The notes below the pieces were generated by a model that was not told the origin of the DNA, did no database searches, and saw nothing but the letters and a program-made list of their open reading frames with translations. A stretch of 64,000 nucleotides of DNA from NCBI RefSeq assembly GCF_001425835.1, contig NZ_LMDP01000002.1, forward strand, positions 248,001 to 312,000, in the 5' to 3' direction. Source of the DNA: Afipia sp. Root123D2 (GTDB lineage Bacteria > Pseudomonadota > Alphaproteobacteria > Rhizobiales > Xanthobacteraceae). The position numbers and the translations under genes were made by a program. Shown here one piece after another: positions 45,156-54,709 of the stretch. Within the stretch, counting starts at the first letter, position 1, and every line of letters begins with the position of its first letter.

Positions 45156-46781
45156 TTACGCGGCTTTTGAATTTCGCAGCGTGGCATCGCGCAGTACCAG
45201 CTCGGCGCCCATTTCCCCGATCATGATCGAGGGTGCATTGGTATTGCCGGAAATCAGCGTGGGCATAATGGACGCATCGATCACCCGAAGCCCAAACACG
45301 CCATGGACCTTCAACTCATCGTCGACGACGGCGTCGGCGTCGTGCCCCATCCGGCACGTTCCAATCGGGTGGTAGACTGACATCGCCTTCGCGCGAAGGA
45401 ACGCAAGAAGTTCGTCATCGCTGCTCACGCCCGGCCCCGGTTCTTTTTCCGATCTGATGATGCCGGCAAGCGGCTCGGTGGCAATGACCTTTCGTGCGAC
45501 CTGCATACCGGCGGCCAGCACCTCAGCATCGCGTGGATCCCCCAAATAGTTCGGCGAGATCGCCGGCGGCACCAATGGATCGGCACTCTTCATGCGGACG
45601 TAGCCTCGCGAGTAAGGCCGCAACTGGCACACGGTCAGCGTGAATGCCGAGAATGGGTGCAGCACGGGCCGGTCTTTGCGATCGGTGCTGAACGGATAGA
45701 GATGAAATTGAACATCCGGCCGATCAAGCTCCGGCCGGGTCTTGATGAAAGCCCCCGCAATCCCGGCCCACCAGCCCAACGGCCCTTTTCGCTGAAATAA
45801 GTAGCTAAGGCCCATGCGAATCTGGCGCAGCGGATTCGCCATGTCATCGTTCAGCGTGATCTTTTTCTTGGTCTCGAGAATGAAGCGAGCCTGGATGTGG
45901 TCCTGCATATTCTCGCCGACGCCGGGCAATTCCTTCACGACCGGAACGCCAAATTGACGAAGAAGTCCTCCCGGTCCGATTCCGGACAACTGAAGAATGT
46001 GCGGCGACTGAATTGCACCGGCCGAAAGGATGATTTCGCGGTGCGCGGCCACCTGCATTGGCTTCCCGTCGTGAACGAAAGCCACCCCGGATGCCCGGAT
46101 GCCATCGAACAAGATTTTGGTGACCTGCGCATGCGTCAACAAATCGAGGTTGGGCCGCTTCAACGCGCGGCGGAGAAACGCCTTCGCCGTACTGAAGCGC
46201 AGCCCTCGCTTTGCCGTTGCCTGGAAGGGGCCGATGCCTTCCTGCCGTTCGCCGTTGAAATCCGGATTGTGAGGAATCCCCGCCTTCACGCCGGCGGCGA
46301 TGAAAGCCTCCGCGATCGGATGTTTCTCGGGAAGATCCGTCACCGGCAGAGGACCGCCCGTTCCGTGCCAAGGATCGCTGCCGCGCTGCTGGTCCTCGCT
46401 TCGCTTGAACATCGGCAGCACATCGTCATAGCCCCACCCGCGATTGCCGAGATCGCGCCACCCGTCATAGTCCTCGCGTTGGCCGCGCACATAAAGAAGA
46501 CCGTTGATCGAACTGGATCCGCCGAGGCCCTTCCCGCGCGGCTGTGCGATGCGGCGGCCGTTGAGGCCCCCTTGCGGTTCTGTCTCGAACATCCAGTTGA
46601 CGGTGCGATTGAAAAAGGTTCGGCCATATCCCAGCGGGACATGAATCCAGATATTTCGATCCTGCCCCCCTGCTTCCAGCAGGAGAACCGAATGCTCGCC
46701 GCTCTGCGACAGCCGGTCCGCCATTACGCAACCGGCCGATCCGGCACCGATGATAATGTAATCGTAAGCCTGCTTGTGCAT
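45156..46781 (-). CDS. GMC-family FAD oxidoreductase (alcohol/polyol dehydrogenase)
   Basis: A 541-residue flavoenzyme of the glucose-methanol-choline family. The FAD motif IIGAGSAGCVMADRLSQSG is at the N-terminus, GKGLGGSSSINGLLYVRGQR is the second family signature, HPIGTCRMGHDAD is near the C-terminus and RVIDASIMPTLISGNTNAPS follows. It oxidises a primary alcohol, most likely to an aldehyde; the substrate is unknown. Followed after 17 bp by the aldehyde dehydrogenase, which could take the product. Confidence 0.88.
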   Translation of the reverse strand: MHKQAYDYIIIGAGSAGCVMADRLSQSGEHSVLLLEAGGQDRNIWIHVPLGYGRTFFNRTVNWMFETEPQGGLNGRRIAQPRGKGLGGSSSINGLLYVRGQREDYDGWRDLGNRGWGYDDVLPMFKRSEDQQRGSDPWHGTGGPLPVTDLPEKHPIAEAFIAAGVKAGIPHNPDFNGERQEGIGPFQATAKRGLRFSTAKAFLRRALKRPNLDLLTHAQVTKILFDGIRASGVAFVHDGKPMQVAAHREIILSAGAIQSPHILQLSGIGPGGLLRQFGVPVVKELPGVGENMQDHIQARFILETKKKITLNDDMANPLRQIRMGLSYLFQRKGPLGWWAGIAGAFIKTRPELDRPDVQFHLYPFSTDRKDRPVLHPFSAFTLTVCQLRPYSRGYVRMKSADPLVPPAISPNYLGDPRDAEVLAAGMQVARKVIATEPLAGIIRSEKEPGPGVSSDDELLAFLRAKAMSVYHPIGTCRMGHDADAVVDDELKVHGVFGLRVIDASIMPTLISGNTNAPSIMIGEMGAELVLRDATLRNSKAA

Positions 46782-46792
46782 CTCTCTCGTTC

Positions 46793-47611
46793 TCAGTTCG
46801 CAAGGCCGCTGGTCTGGAAACCGCGCACCAGATACTTGCGCCCGAACAGCACAAGCAGAAGGCCCGGAAGCGCCAGCAGGAAGTTCGCAGCCTGGATCAC
46901 GGCCCAGTTCAATTCCATCTGCTGCACGAAAAGGCTCATCGCGATCGGCAATGTAAATTTCTGGTCGTCACGGATCAGCATCAGCCCGAGAACGAAATCG
47001 TTCCATGATGCGGCGAACGCGAAGATAAAGACCGCCGTCAGTGCAGGAATCGATAGCGGCACCATCACCAGGAGAAACGTCTGAAACTTGCTCGCGCCAT
47101 CGATCTCAGCTGCTTCTTCATAAGATTTTGGCAGCGCCTGATAGAATTGCCACATCAGCCACAGGCCGAACGGCAAGCTCAGCGTCACATGCGCGATGGC
47201 CAGCCCTCCGATCGAATTCAGAAGACCAAGTTTCTGGAAAAGTGCAAAGAATGGGATACCCAGAAGTACCTCGGGGAACATGTACGAAAACAGCACGATC
47301 TGCGCGATCAAGGTCTTGCGCGGGATATTGGTCCGCGCGAGCGCATAACCACCGAGCCCGCTGCATACCACAACGATGACACTGCTGATCAGCGCTGCCT
47401 GTAGACTGTTGGATGCAGTGACGAGGAAATTCGTCGTCTTCAAAAGTGTGCTGAAGTTCTCGAACGTGAAGCTACTGAGCAGCAATCGAGGCTTGTAAAC
47501 GTCCGCCGGCGTTTCCAGAGCGGATTTCAGCATCCAGTAAAATGGGAACAGCACCGGGACAAGATAGATTCCGATCAGCACCTTGGGCAGAACATTCCGG
47601 CGCTCAACCAC
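46793..47611 (-). CDS. Sugar ABC transporter permease (MalG type)
   Basis: A 272-residue permease with six membrane helices. The EAA loop that docks the ATPase reads EEAAEIDGASKFQTFLLVMV. The start is GTG at 47611, eight bases inside the preceding permease gene. It works with the 47604-48494 permease, the binding protein and the ATPase at 42583. Confidence 0.9.
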   Translation of the reverse strand: MVERRNVLPKVLIGIYLVPVLFPFYWMLKSALETPADVYKPRLLLSSFTFENFSTLLKTTNFLVTASNSLQAALISSVIVVVCSGLGGYALARTNIPRKTLIAQIVLFSYMFPEVLLGIPFFALFQKLGLLNSIGGLAIAHVTLSLPFGLWLMWQFYQALPKSYEEAAEIDGASKFQTFLLVMVPLSIPALTAVFIFAFAASWNDFVLGLMLIRDDQKFTLPIAMSLFVQQMELNWAVIQAANFLLALPGLLLVLFGRKYLVRGFQTSGLAN

Positions 47612-48494
47612 GGGCCACCTCCTTCTCGGGATGGAACGTGCGGATGTAGATAATGCCGAACACCAGCAGAATCATGAAAATTACTGTCGATGCTGCGCCG
47701 CCGACACCGTAGTTGTTGTTGCCGAATGCCTGCACATAGGCATACAGCGGCAGCGTCGTCGTTCCACCGATCGGCCCGCCCGACGTCAAAAGCCAGATGA
47801 TGTCGAAGCGATTGAACATCCAGATTCCGCGCAACAGGATGACCAGCAGGATCGGTGCGCGGAGCATCGGAATGGTGATATAGATCAGCTCTTGCCACCA
47901 GTTGACGCCGTCAACGCGCGCGGCTTCGTAAACACTCGGAGGGATCGTTCCGAGATTGGCGAGGACGACCAGAACGACAAACGGCGTGAACTGCCAGACA
48001 CTCGCCGCCGTGACCAGCGACATCGCCAGCACGCCGGTGCTGGTGAACTCGACCGCCGACCCCAACAAACCCGACTGGACCATGAGCTGATTGAAAATGC
48101 CGTTGAGGCTGTCCGTCATCCATCGCCACACCAATGCAGTGGTGACAGTCGGAATCATGTAGGGCATCAGCACGAAGCTGGTGACGAGCGGACTGCCGTG
48201 CCGGAAGACCAGGATCGCAATGCCGACGCCCAGAACGACCTCAAGCATCGTTGAGATCACCGCATAGATCGTTCCGATCAGGAGTGCACGCCAGAATGCG
48301 GAATCGCTCAGGATCTCGCGATAATTGTCGAGACCAGCGAACGTCATGTGGGCCTGAAACGGTCCACTGTTGGTGAAGCCAAGTACGATGGCCCAAGTGA
48401 CGGGTACGATCATCACCGCGATAAACAGACTCGCCACGAGCAGCAATGCGATGCCCGAAAAATCCAGTTTGCGAAGTATGCTCGTTCCCGTCAC
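47604..48494 (-). CDS. Sugar ABC transporter permease (MalF type)
   Basis: A 296-residue permease with six membrane helices and the EAA loop YEAARVDGVNWWQELIYITI. The GTG at 48494 (VTGTSILRKLDFSG) is taken as start because it lies 17 bp after the binding-protein gene; longer frames would run into that gene. Confidence 0.88.
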   Translation of the reverse strand: MTGTSILRKLDFSGIALLLVASLFIAVMIVPVTWAIVLGFTNSGPFQAHMTFAGLDNYREILSDSAFWRALLIGTIYAVISTMLEVVLGVGIAILVFRHGSPLVTSFVLMPYMIPTVTTALVWRWMTDSLNGIFNQLMVQSGLLGSAVEFTSTGVLAMSLVTAASVWQFTPFVVLVVLANLGTIPPSVYEAARVDGVNWWQELIYITIPMLRAPILLVILLRGIWMFNRFDIIWLLTSGGPIGGTTTLPLYAYVQAFGNNNYGVGGAASTVIFMILLVFGIIYIRTFHPEKEVARG

Positions 48495-48511
48495 AGCCGA
48501 TATCCGTCCGT

Positions 48512-49816
48512 TCAGGCGTTCTTGACGAGCGAACGGGCAGCCTTTGCGGCCTGATCGATCGCGGCTGTCGGATCGGCACCACCCTGCACCACGCTGGCCA
48601 GCATCTTGTTGTAAATAGTGCTGGTGTAGATCTTCGCGCGCTGCCAACTCGGCTTCTTGCCGTTCAGGTCATAGACAGGATTCCGCGCCTGATCCCACGC
48701 GGTATTGATCACCTCGACGATATCCTGATGCTTCTGGACGAAGTCGTTCTTTTGATAACCGCCATGAAAATCCTCCTTGGTGGTCGGGAGAACATGAAGC
48801 GGGATCGACCACAGGTAGTCGAAATAGCGCTGCCCTTCACGCAGATAGGTGATGATCTGCTTCGCCACTTCCTTGTTCTTTGACCCTTGGAACACCATGA
48901 AGCCTTCAGCGGAAAGACGATTCGCTGCCGACTTGCCGTAGGGCTGCAGCATAGGTTTGGTGACCTCGGCAAGTTGCGGGTTATTCTGGGCGGTCACCGC
49001 GAAAAGGCGTGAACCGATGTAGTCGGCCATCGCGACTTTGCCGGACGCGAATGAGTTGATGATCTCACCCCAACCGAAATTCGTACCGCTAGGCGAGAAC
49101 TTCGACATCCGGGCAACAAATGCCAGCGTCTCGGCCAGAGCCACCTTGTTTGCGCCCTGGTCAAAGAGAACGTTGCCGTCGTCATCGACGAAGTTGACGC
49201 CGTTGGAGAAGGCGTAGCTGAACAGCGACGACACCGGGTTGTCACCGGTTTCGTTTGAACTGACGGCATAACCATACTGTCCATTGCCGGTGAGCTTCTT
49301 TGCAGCAACCTCGAATTCACTCCATGTCTTCGGCGGCTGAAGACCGGCCTTCTCGAACAGATCAGAGCGGTACCAGCTGTAGGTGAACTTGACGCCCATC
49401 GGCACAAAGTAGTCTTGCCCGTCGATTTTTGCGCGCCAGCGATCCGGCAGGTTTTTGATCCCGCTGACGACATCAGAAACCGGCTCCAGCAGCTTGGCGT
49501 TCGCATAAAGCGTGGCATCTTCGATGTCGAGATTGACGATATCGGGGGCCGTTCCGCTCTGAAGCATCGACGCCACCTGCTTGCGCACGGCTTCGGGCGA
49601 CGTGAACAACGGATTGATTTTAAGACCTGGATTTGCTGCTTCGAGCGCAGCGATCAGGTCGCCGGTCACTTTTTTGGTGGTCGGCAGCGATTCATAGGTG
49701 AGATAGCTGATAGTGCCGGTCATTCCGGCGGCAAAGGCTTTGAGCGGCACGCCAAGAGCCGCTCCGGCACCAGCGCCAAGCGCCAGCTTCAAGAATTCCG
49801 CGCGCGTTACATTCAT
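48512..49816 (-). CDS. Extracellular solute-binding protein, family 1
   Basis: A 434-residue sugar-type periplasmic binding protein. The N-terminus MNVTRAEFLKLALGAGAGAA is a signal sequence without a clear twin Arg. Two-lobe features are visible (APDIVNLDIEDATLYANAKL; GVKFTYSWYRSDLFEKAGLQ). GAGGGAG precedes the ATG. The ligand is unknown; the surrounding enzymes point to a sugar, polyol or sugar acid. Confidence 0.9.
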   Translation of the reverse strand: MNVTRAEFLKLALGAGAGAALGVPLKAFAAGMTGTISYLTYESLPTTKKVTGDLIAALEAANPGLKINPLFTSPEAVRKQVASMLQSGTAPDIVNLDIEDATLYANAKLLEPVSDVVSGIKNLPDRWRAKIDGQDYFVPMGVKFTYSWYRSDLFEKAGLQPPKTWSEFEVAAKKLTGNGQYGYAVSSNETGDNPVSSLFSYAFSNGVNFVDDDGNVLFDQGANKVALAETLAFVARMSKFSPSGTNFGWGEIINSFASGKVAMADYIGSRLFAVTAQNNPQLAEVTKPMLQPYGKSAANRLSAEGFMVFQGSKNKEVAKQIITYLREGQRYFDYLWSIPLHVLPTTKEDFHGGYQKNDFVQKHQDIVEVINTAWDQARNPVYDLNGKKPSWQRAKIYTSTIYNKMLASVVQGGADPTAAIDQAAKAARSLVKNA

Positions 49817-49859
49817 TTCATCACTCCCTCGGTTACTGACAAGCTTTGATGGGTAGCGC

Positions 49860-51572
49860 TTACTGCGATTTTTGTTGTTGGGCCGAAGCCGGTTGATCCG
49901 CGCGTGCGCCGGGCTTTAGCGTTCCGCCCTGCGTCAGCGGCTGCACGCGGTCCTGATAAATGGCTAGCCAGCCCGTCTTCTCGGCATTTACGAACGGCAC
50001 GAGTGCCGCGCGACGGGCGTTGAGTTCGCTGTCGCTCAGCTCAAGATCGATCTTTCGTGCGCCGACATCGATCGAGATGGTGTCGCCATCTTTTACGAGC
50101 GCAATCGGACCGCCGTCGGCGGCCTCCGGCATCACCTGTCCGATCGTGAAGCCGCGGTTAAGGCCGGAAAGCTGACCATCCGTAATCACCGCAATTTCTT
50201 CACCGAGATGCGCTCCATTGACGGCCGCGACGAACCAGGATGCCGAAGCAACACCCGGCCCACCACGCGCCCCGAGCCCCCGCAGCACGATCACCTCTCC
50301 ACCCTTGATCTCGCCGCGCGCAAGCGCCTCCATGGCGGATTCCTGGGATTCGAAGACCCGACACTTGCCACGGAACGCCGCCGCCTTGCCGGTGCCGAGC
50401 TTCATGATCGATCCTTGCGGCGCCAGCGATCCCTGCAGAATGACAACGGACGGCCCAGGGCCGGCCGGCTGTGCAAGGCTTCCGATAACGCCATCGCCAA
50501 CCGTGACATCGGAAAGATTCTCGCCAACCGTCCGCCCCGTGACGGTCATCACGTCACGCTGCAGCAACGTCTCCAGCTGCTTCATCACGGCCCGGGCGCC
50601 ACCAGCCGCTTCCAGTTCTTCGATACGACCGCTTCCGTTTGGCTTGATTGCGCACAACAGCGGCACCTTGCTGCCGAGCTTGTGGATCAGTTCATAAACA
50701 TTGGCGCCGATTTCACCCTCGGACGCTACAGCCTGAAGATGACGCAGCATATTGATGGAGCCGCTCACCGCGAGACCGACCGCCATCGCGTTCGCGAAAG
50801 CATTCGGCGTCATGATGTCCCTCGGGCGCAAATCCTCGTTGACAAGACCGACAATGCGGCGACCCGCCTCTCTGGCAAAATCGCGCATCCGCTGGCCGGA
50901 CGCCGCAACCGGAGCGCTGCCGGGCAAGGTCATGCCGAGCGCTTCCGCCATGATGTGCATTGTATTGGCTGTGCCCATGCCCGCGCAGACACCGGGGCTG
51001 CGAACGGCGACCTCGCACATCTCCTCGATGTCCTTGGTGGTGATGTGACCGGTCGCCAGTTCACCGACCGATTCGAATACATCTTCAATATCAACAGGCT
51101 TGTTATGCAGGCGTCCGCAGGCCTGATAGCCGCCGATCACCAGAATGCTGGGAATGTTGAGCCGCGCCGCCGCCATCAGGTGCGCCGGCGCGGTCTTATC
51201 GCAGCTCGACAGGCAAACCATGCCATCGAGCACCGCGCCTTCAATCGCCACCTCAATGTCGTTCACGAGAAGATCGCGCGACGGCATCAAATAGCGGCCG
51301 CCACGTCCTGCTCCGGTGATGAAATCGCTCGGCGCCGTCGTCTTGATCTCGAACGGCAGACCACCCGCTTCGCGGATACCCTCCTTCACGATTCTGGCAA
51401 CTTCATCGAGATGACTGAAGCAGATCGAGATTTCCGACGACGAATTGATGACAGCGATCTTGGGCTTCTGCATGTCCTCGTCAGTCAAACCGAGCGCGCG
51501 CCATTGTGCACGGCGGATGGCCCATCGCGTCGTCCCCGGTTCGAAATTGGATCGATATTCACGCTTATTCAT
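49860..51572 (-). CDS. IlvD/Edd-family sugar-acid dehydratase
   Basis: A 570-residue Fe-S dehydratase. Cluster-ligand Cys are seen in CLSSCDKTAPAHLMAAARLN and GVCAGMGTANTMHIMAEALG, and another in GYQACGRLH. ITDGQLSGLNRGFTIGQVMP is the family C-terminal motif. In a catabolic cluster with a sugar importer this is more likely an aldonate (for example xylonate- or gluconate-type) dehydratase than the branched-chain amino acid enzyme. It overlaps the FAD oxidoreductase gene by ATGA. Confidence 0.87.
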   Translation of the reverse strand: MNKREYRSNFEPGTTRWAIRRAQWRALGLTDEDMQKPKIAVINSSSEISICFSHLDEVARIVKEGIREAGGLPFEIKTTAPSDFITGAGRGGRYLMPSRDLLVNDIEVAIEGAVLDGMVCLSSCDKTAPAHLMAAARLNIPSILVIGGYQACGRLHNKPVDIEDVFESVGELATGHITTKDIEEMCEVAVRSPGVCAGMGTANTMHIMAEALGMTLPGSAPVAASGQRMRDFAREAGRRIVGLVNEDLRPRDIMTPNAFANAMAVGLAVSGSINMLRHLQAVASEGEIGANVYELIHKLGSKVPLLCAIKPNGSGRIEELEAAGGARAVMKQLETLLQRDVMTVTGRTVGENLSDVTVGDGVIGSLAQPAGPGPSVVILQGSLAPQGSIMKLGTGKAAAFRGKCRVFESQESAMEALARGEIKGGEVIVLRGLGARGGPGVASASWFVAAVNGAHLGEEIAVITDGQLSGLNRGFTIGQVMPEAADGGPIALVKDGDTISIDVGARKIDLELSDSELNARRAALVPFVNAEKTGWLAIYQDRVQPLTQGGTLKPGARADQPASAQQQKSQ

Positions 51573-52942
51573 GCTGTGGTTACTTGCTCAGCTTTGGTGT
51601 GATGCCCCGCGTTCGGCAGCGGCCCAACGATGGCCCCCTGCTTCTCCAGTTGGCGACGGAGGCCGCCGATGTCGATCTTGCGGATATCGCCAGCGCCCGC
51701 TTGCGCAGCGGCGACACCGGCGGCTTCGCCCATCGCCATGCACACTGCCGCAATCCGCATCGACGCATGAGCATCGTGCGAAGCAGACGAGCAACGGCCG
51801 GCCACAAGAAGGCCATCGAGTCCGACTGGCAGCAGCATCCGGAATGGCAATTCGTAGTAAGTGCCCGGCTTCAGGAAAACCCACTTGGTTGCGCGGCCCG
51901 CACCATGCTCCTCCACAGGCCACGCGCTGCATGCAATCGAATCCTCGAAGCGAGCCTCATTGAGTACATCGTCAAGCGTAAGCCAGTAGTCGCCCTTGAT
52001 TCGACGGCTTTCGCGTACGCCGATTTCCGACCCAATATCCGCGATGAAGGCATTCTCATAGCCCGGCACGAAACGGCGGAATGCTTCCAGATAGGTCTTG
52101 AGCTGCCGCCGGCCATCGATCTCGGCAGCGGTCACTTCTTCGGTATTCAGCGGATCCGGCGAGCGATTCCCGCGAAGTACACGCGTAATATTCAGATGCA
52201 TCGCGCCTTCGCGAAGGCTGAACATGCCTCCGGCCGTGCGCGGCAAAGACAAGCCCGCAGCGACTGCCTTTTCAAGATGATTGCGGAGTTCGTCACGCGT
52301 CATAGCCGTGGCACGCGCCGTATCCACGCCGCCGAAGCGGAACATGGTCGTCGGAGCCTGAATAATGGAGGGATCGTGCTCAAACTCGGCATCGCACAGC
52401 GAAGCAATGTTGGCATCGCCTGTGCAGTCGACCACGGTCGTTGCCATGCATGCCCAGCGGCCATCTCGTCCTTCGAAGACCACTCCCTTGACGCGCGCGC
52501 CATCCTTCACCACGCCGACTGCAAGACTATGAAGCGCGACATTAACGCCAGCTTCGGCAACCATGTCATCGGCAACCAGCTTGATCGTGGTCGGGTCGTA
52601 CAGCAGTGAGGCTGTTTCCAGCCAGCGCATCGGGCCCTTGATAGATCCGAGCCGATCCATGCGCTCGATCAACTCGCCCGCAAACCCCTTCACGACCGGA
52701 ATGACTTCGGATTCCGTGACTGTGTACAGACCGCAAATACTGCCAAGGGTCACCATGGCCAGCGTGCCGCCAAGATAACCGTTCTTTTCAACGAGGAGCA
52801 CATCGGCACCGAGACGGGCCGCAGAAGTGGCGGCCGCGAGTCCTGCCGAGCCGCCGCCTACAACCAGAACATCCACCGTTCTTCGAACCGGTGTTTGGCG
52901 AGCGGCCTCCGTGATGGTTTGCATGGCGCGTATCCCGATCAT
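51569..52942 (-). CDS. FAD-dependent oxidoreductase
   Basis: A 457-residue flavoprotein of the FAD_oxidored type. The dinucleotide motif is VLVVGGGSAGLAAATSAARL near the N-terminus. Others are VVDCTGDANIASLCDAEFEH and GLLVAGRCSSASHDAHASMR near the C-terminus, where the flavin closes. The ATG at 52942 overlaps the lacI stop by ATGA. The reaction is unknown; with the dehydratase and GMC enzyme it probably oxidises the imported sugar or alcohol. Confidence 0.83.
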   Translation of the reverse strand: MIGIRAMQTITEAARQTPVRRTVDVLVVGGGSAGLAAATSAARLGADVLLVEKNGYLGGTLAMVTLGSICGLYTVTESEVIPVVKGFAGELIERMDRLGSIKGPMRWLETASLLYDPTTIKLVADDMVAEAGVNVALHSLAVGVVKDGARVKGVVFEGRDGRWACMATTVVDCTGDANIASLCDAEFEHDPSIIQAPTTMFRFGGVDTARATAMTRDELRNHLEKAVAAGLSLPRTAGGMFSLREGAMHLNITRVLRGNRSPDPLNTEEVTAAEIDGRRQLKTYLEAFRRFVPGYENAFIADIGSEIGVRESRRIKGDYWLTLDDVLNEARFEDSIACSAWPVEEHGAGRATKWVFLKPGTYYELPFRMLLPVGLDGLLVAGRCSSASHDAHASMRIAAVCMAMGEAAGVAAAQAGAGDIRKIDIGGLRRQLEKQGAIVGPLPNAGHHTKAEQVTTA

Positions 52943-53970
52943 CTGTTGGTGCGATGTCCGCCGGTCGAACCACGGATGACGAGCTCTGTCGGAAGACAAA
53001 TCGTTGTGTGATCCCGGCCCGCGCCGCCGATCCGATCACGCAACAGTGCGACAGCCTCGTGAGCCATTTGCTTCAGCGGTTGCCGGACAGTGGTGAGATC
53101 AAAAGCTGGCCACGCCGCCATCTCGATGTCGTCGTATCCGATCAACCAAAGCTGTCCGGGAACATCGACGCCACGCGCACGCGCGGCATCACGCGCACCC
53201 AGCGCAATCACATCGTTGACGCAGAAGATCACATCTGGCGGCTGCGCGAGATCGAGCAGATACGATGCTGCGTCAAAGCCGGTTTTGTGCGAGAACGAAT
53301 CGACCCGTATCGCCAGCGACGGATCCAGTGGCCGGCCCAGTTCATTAAGCCGCGAGCGGAAAGCGGTTTGTCGCGCGCGAATGGTACTTGCCAGCGGCGG
53401 TCCGTCGATCAACCCGATGCGCTTGCGGCCGGATTTCACCACGTAATCGGCAACACTAATCGCACCCTGGGCGTTGTCGCTACTCACTTGATCGCAGGGC
53501 CAGCCTTCGACAACACGGTGGATGAGAACGACCGGCGCGTTCATCATCACCGCCTCGTAGAGTGGCGTGGAAAACGCTGTGGCAGTCGTCATGATGACGC
53601 CGTCGACCAGACTTTCCCGCACGGCGGAAGCTGCAGCGCCTTCGTCGGTCTCGTCGGTATTCCAGACCATCATACGCAGACCGGCTTCGGTCAGTTGCTG
53701 GCCGAGAATTTGCAGCATCTCCGGATAAAGAGGGTTCGCCAAACGCGATACCACAACCCCGATATTGCCCGTGCGGTTCGTCCGCATCGCACGGGCCATG
53801 CCGTTCGGTCGATAGTTCATCTGCCGCATAACAGCGAGAACACGCTCACGCGTCTCAGCCTGCACGTTCGGATTTCCCGACAGCACCCGTGACACGGTCG
53901 CCTGCGACACCTTCGCAACGCGAGCTATGTCCTTGCTCGTTAAAGGCAAATTTTGTGAAATCGTATTCAT
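52939..53970 (-). CDS. LacI-family transcriptional regulator
   Basis: A 343-residue repressor. The LacI helix-turn-helix is at about 12-33 (SKDIARVAKVSQATVSRVLS) and the hinge is MNYRPNGMARAM. The rest is a periplasmic-binding-protein-like core (IGVVVSRLANPLYPEMLQIL; IFCVNDVIALGARDAARARG). It is first gene of the minus-strand cluster and overlaps its enzyme gene, so it probably controls the whole operon in response to the sugar. The start may be this ATG or a GTG at 53976. Confidence 0.88.
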   Translation of the reverse strand: MNTISQNLPLTSKDIARVAKVSQATVSRVLSGNPNVQAETRERVLAVMRQMNYRPNGMARAMRTNRTGNIGVVVSRLANPLYPEMLQILGQQLTEAGLRMMVWNTDETDEGAAASAVRESLVDGVIMTTATAFSTPLYEAVMMNAPVVLIHRVVEGWPCDQVSSDNAQGAISVADYVVKSGRKRIGLIDGPPLASTIRARQTAFRSRLNELGRPLDPSLAIRVDSFSHKTGFDAASYLLDLAQPPDVIFCVNDVIALGARDAARARGVDVPGQLWLIGYDDIEMAAWPAFDLTTVRQPLKQMAHEAVALLRDRIGGAGRDHTTICLPTELVIRGSTGGHRTNR

Positions 53971-54033
53971 TCTCACATAGCAAGTCGTTCGATTTGTCTT
54001 ATTTCAAAGAACAATAATCATGTATACGAATTC

Positions 54034-54477
54034 ATGGCAAGCAAAAATAATCTCCTTTCTCTGAATACGCGGTCGCCGGAGCGAAGCGCTGCAAATCGGG
54101 AGGAAATATTGCTGGCAGCCAATGCGAATGACGCTCGTATCACAGACCAACGCTTTGCTTACGCCCGTGTGGCGCTACTCATTTGCTCTCCCAAATATCT
54201 CTCGGGCGGAATGACGCTCGGTGAGGTCATCCAGACAGCTGCGGCTTTTGTTATCGTTCAGGGCGCATTTCGTTGGTTCACGGATAGTTACGGCCGGCTC
54301 GCCGAGTGAGCTGCATCCGCCAACCGCGTTGCTTCATCACTCATTTCTTTGGATTACCTTGAAGGTAACCTCCCGTCGGATGACCGAACATGGAGGGTGA
54401 AGTTGAACGTGAATGATCGGCAACGCAATTCTGCAGTTGTTTCGCGACACTGCGAACCGATCGTTGATCGGCTCGAG
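54034..54477 (+). pseudogene. SbmA/YddA-type ABC transporter remnant with a nonsense codon
   Basis: The frame from 54034 contains SPKYLSGGMTLGEVIQTAAA followed by FVIVQGAFRWFTDSYGRLAE, a hallmark of the last membrane part of SbmA/BacA/YddA-type transporters (usual form RLAEW...SANRVASLL). Here TGA stands where TGG is expected (54307-54309), and the family sequence continues after it: AASANRVASSLISLDYLEGN. The ATPase domain and the first five helices are missing, so it is a fragment. The rest of the interval to 54618 holds nothing recognisable. Confidence 0.68.
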
Positions 54478-54618
54478 TAATTGCACGCGTAGTCGCGCTT
54501 ATGAGCTATTTGCGCCATGCCGTTGCGAAAGTCGGATTAACATTCACTCGCCCCCAAAACCGAGCATAGACCGGTGTTACGACGTGCGCTCCGCAGCTTG
54601 CGAAAAACTTGATCTTCG

Positions 54619-54632
54619 TTGATCTGCCTCAA
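54619..54632. promoter_or_regulatory. FixK-type box upstream of the PAS-HWE kinase
   Basis: TTGATCTGCCTCAA has a full TTGA-N6-TCAA core. Its centre is 84.5 bp before the proposed kinase start, similar to the distance (86 bp) at the divergent stress genes. Confidence 0.48.
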
Positions 54633-54709
54633 GGCTACCGCCCAAGCTTTGATAAGATGGATGTACGGGTCTTGAAATAGAGAACGCTCACGACCGTTGG
54701 CAAAGCGAG

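Noticed and set aside
50208-51602. Very long plus-strand frame opposite the dehydratase gene
   Set aside because: It is the antisense shadow of the IlvD/Edd gene in GC-rich DNA; its residues are His/Arg-rich and unlike a protein.
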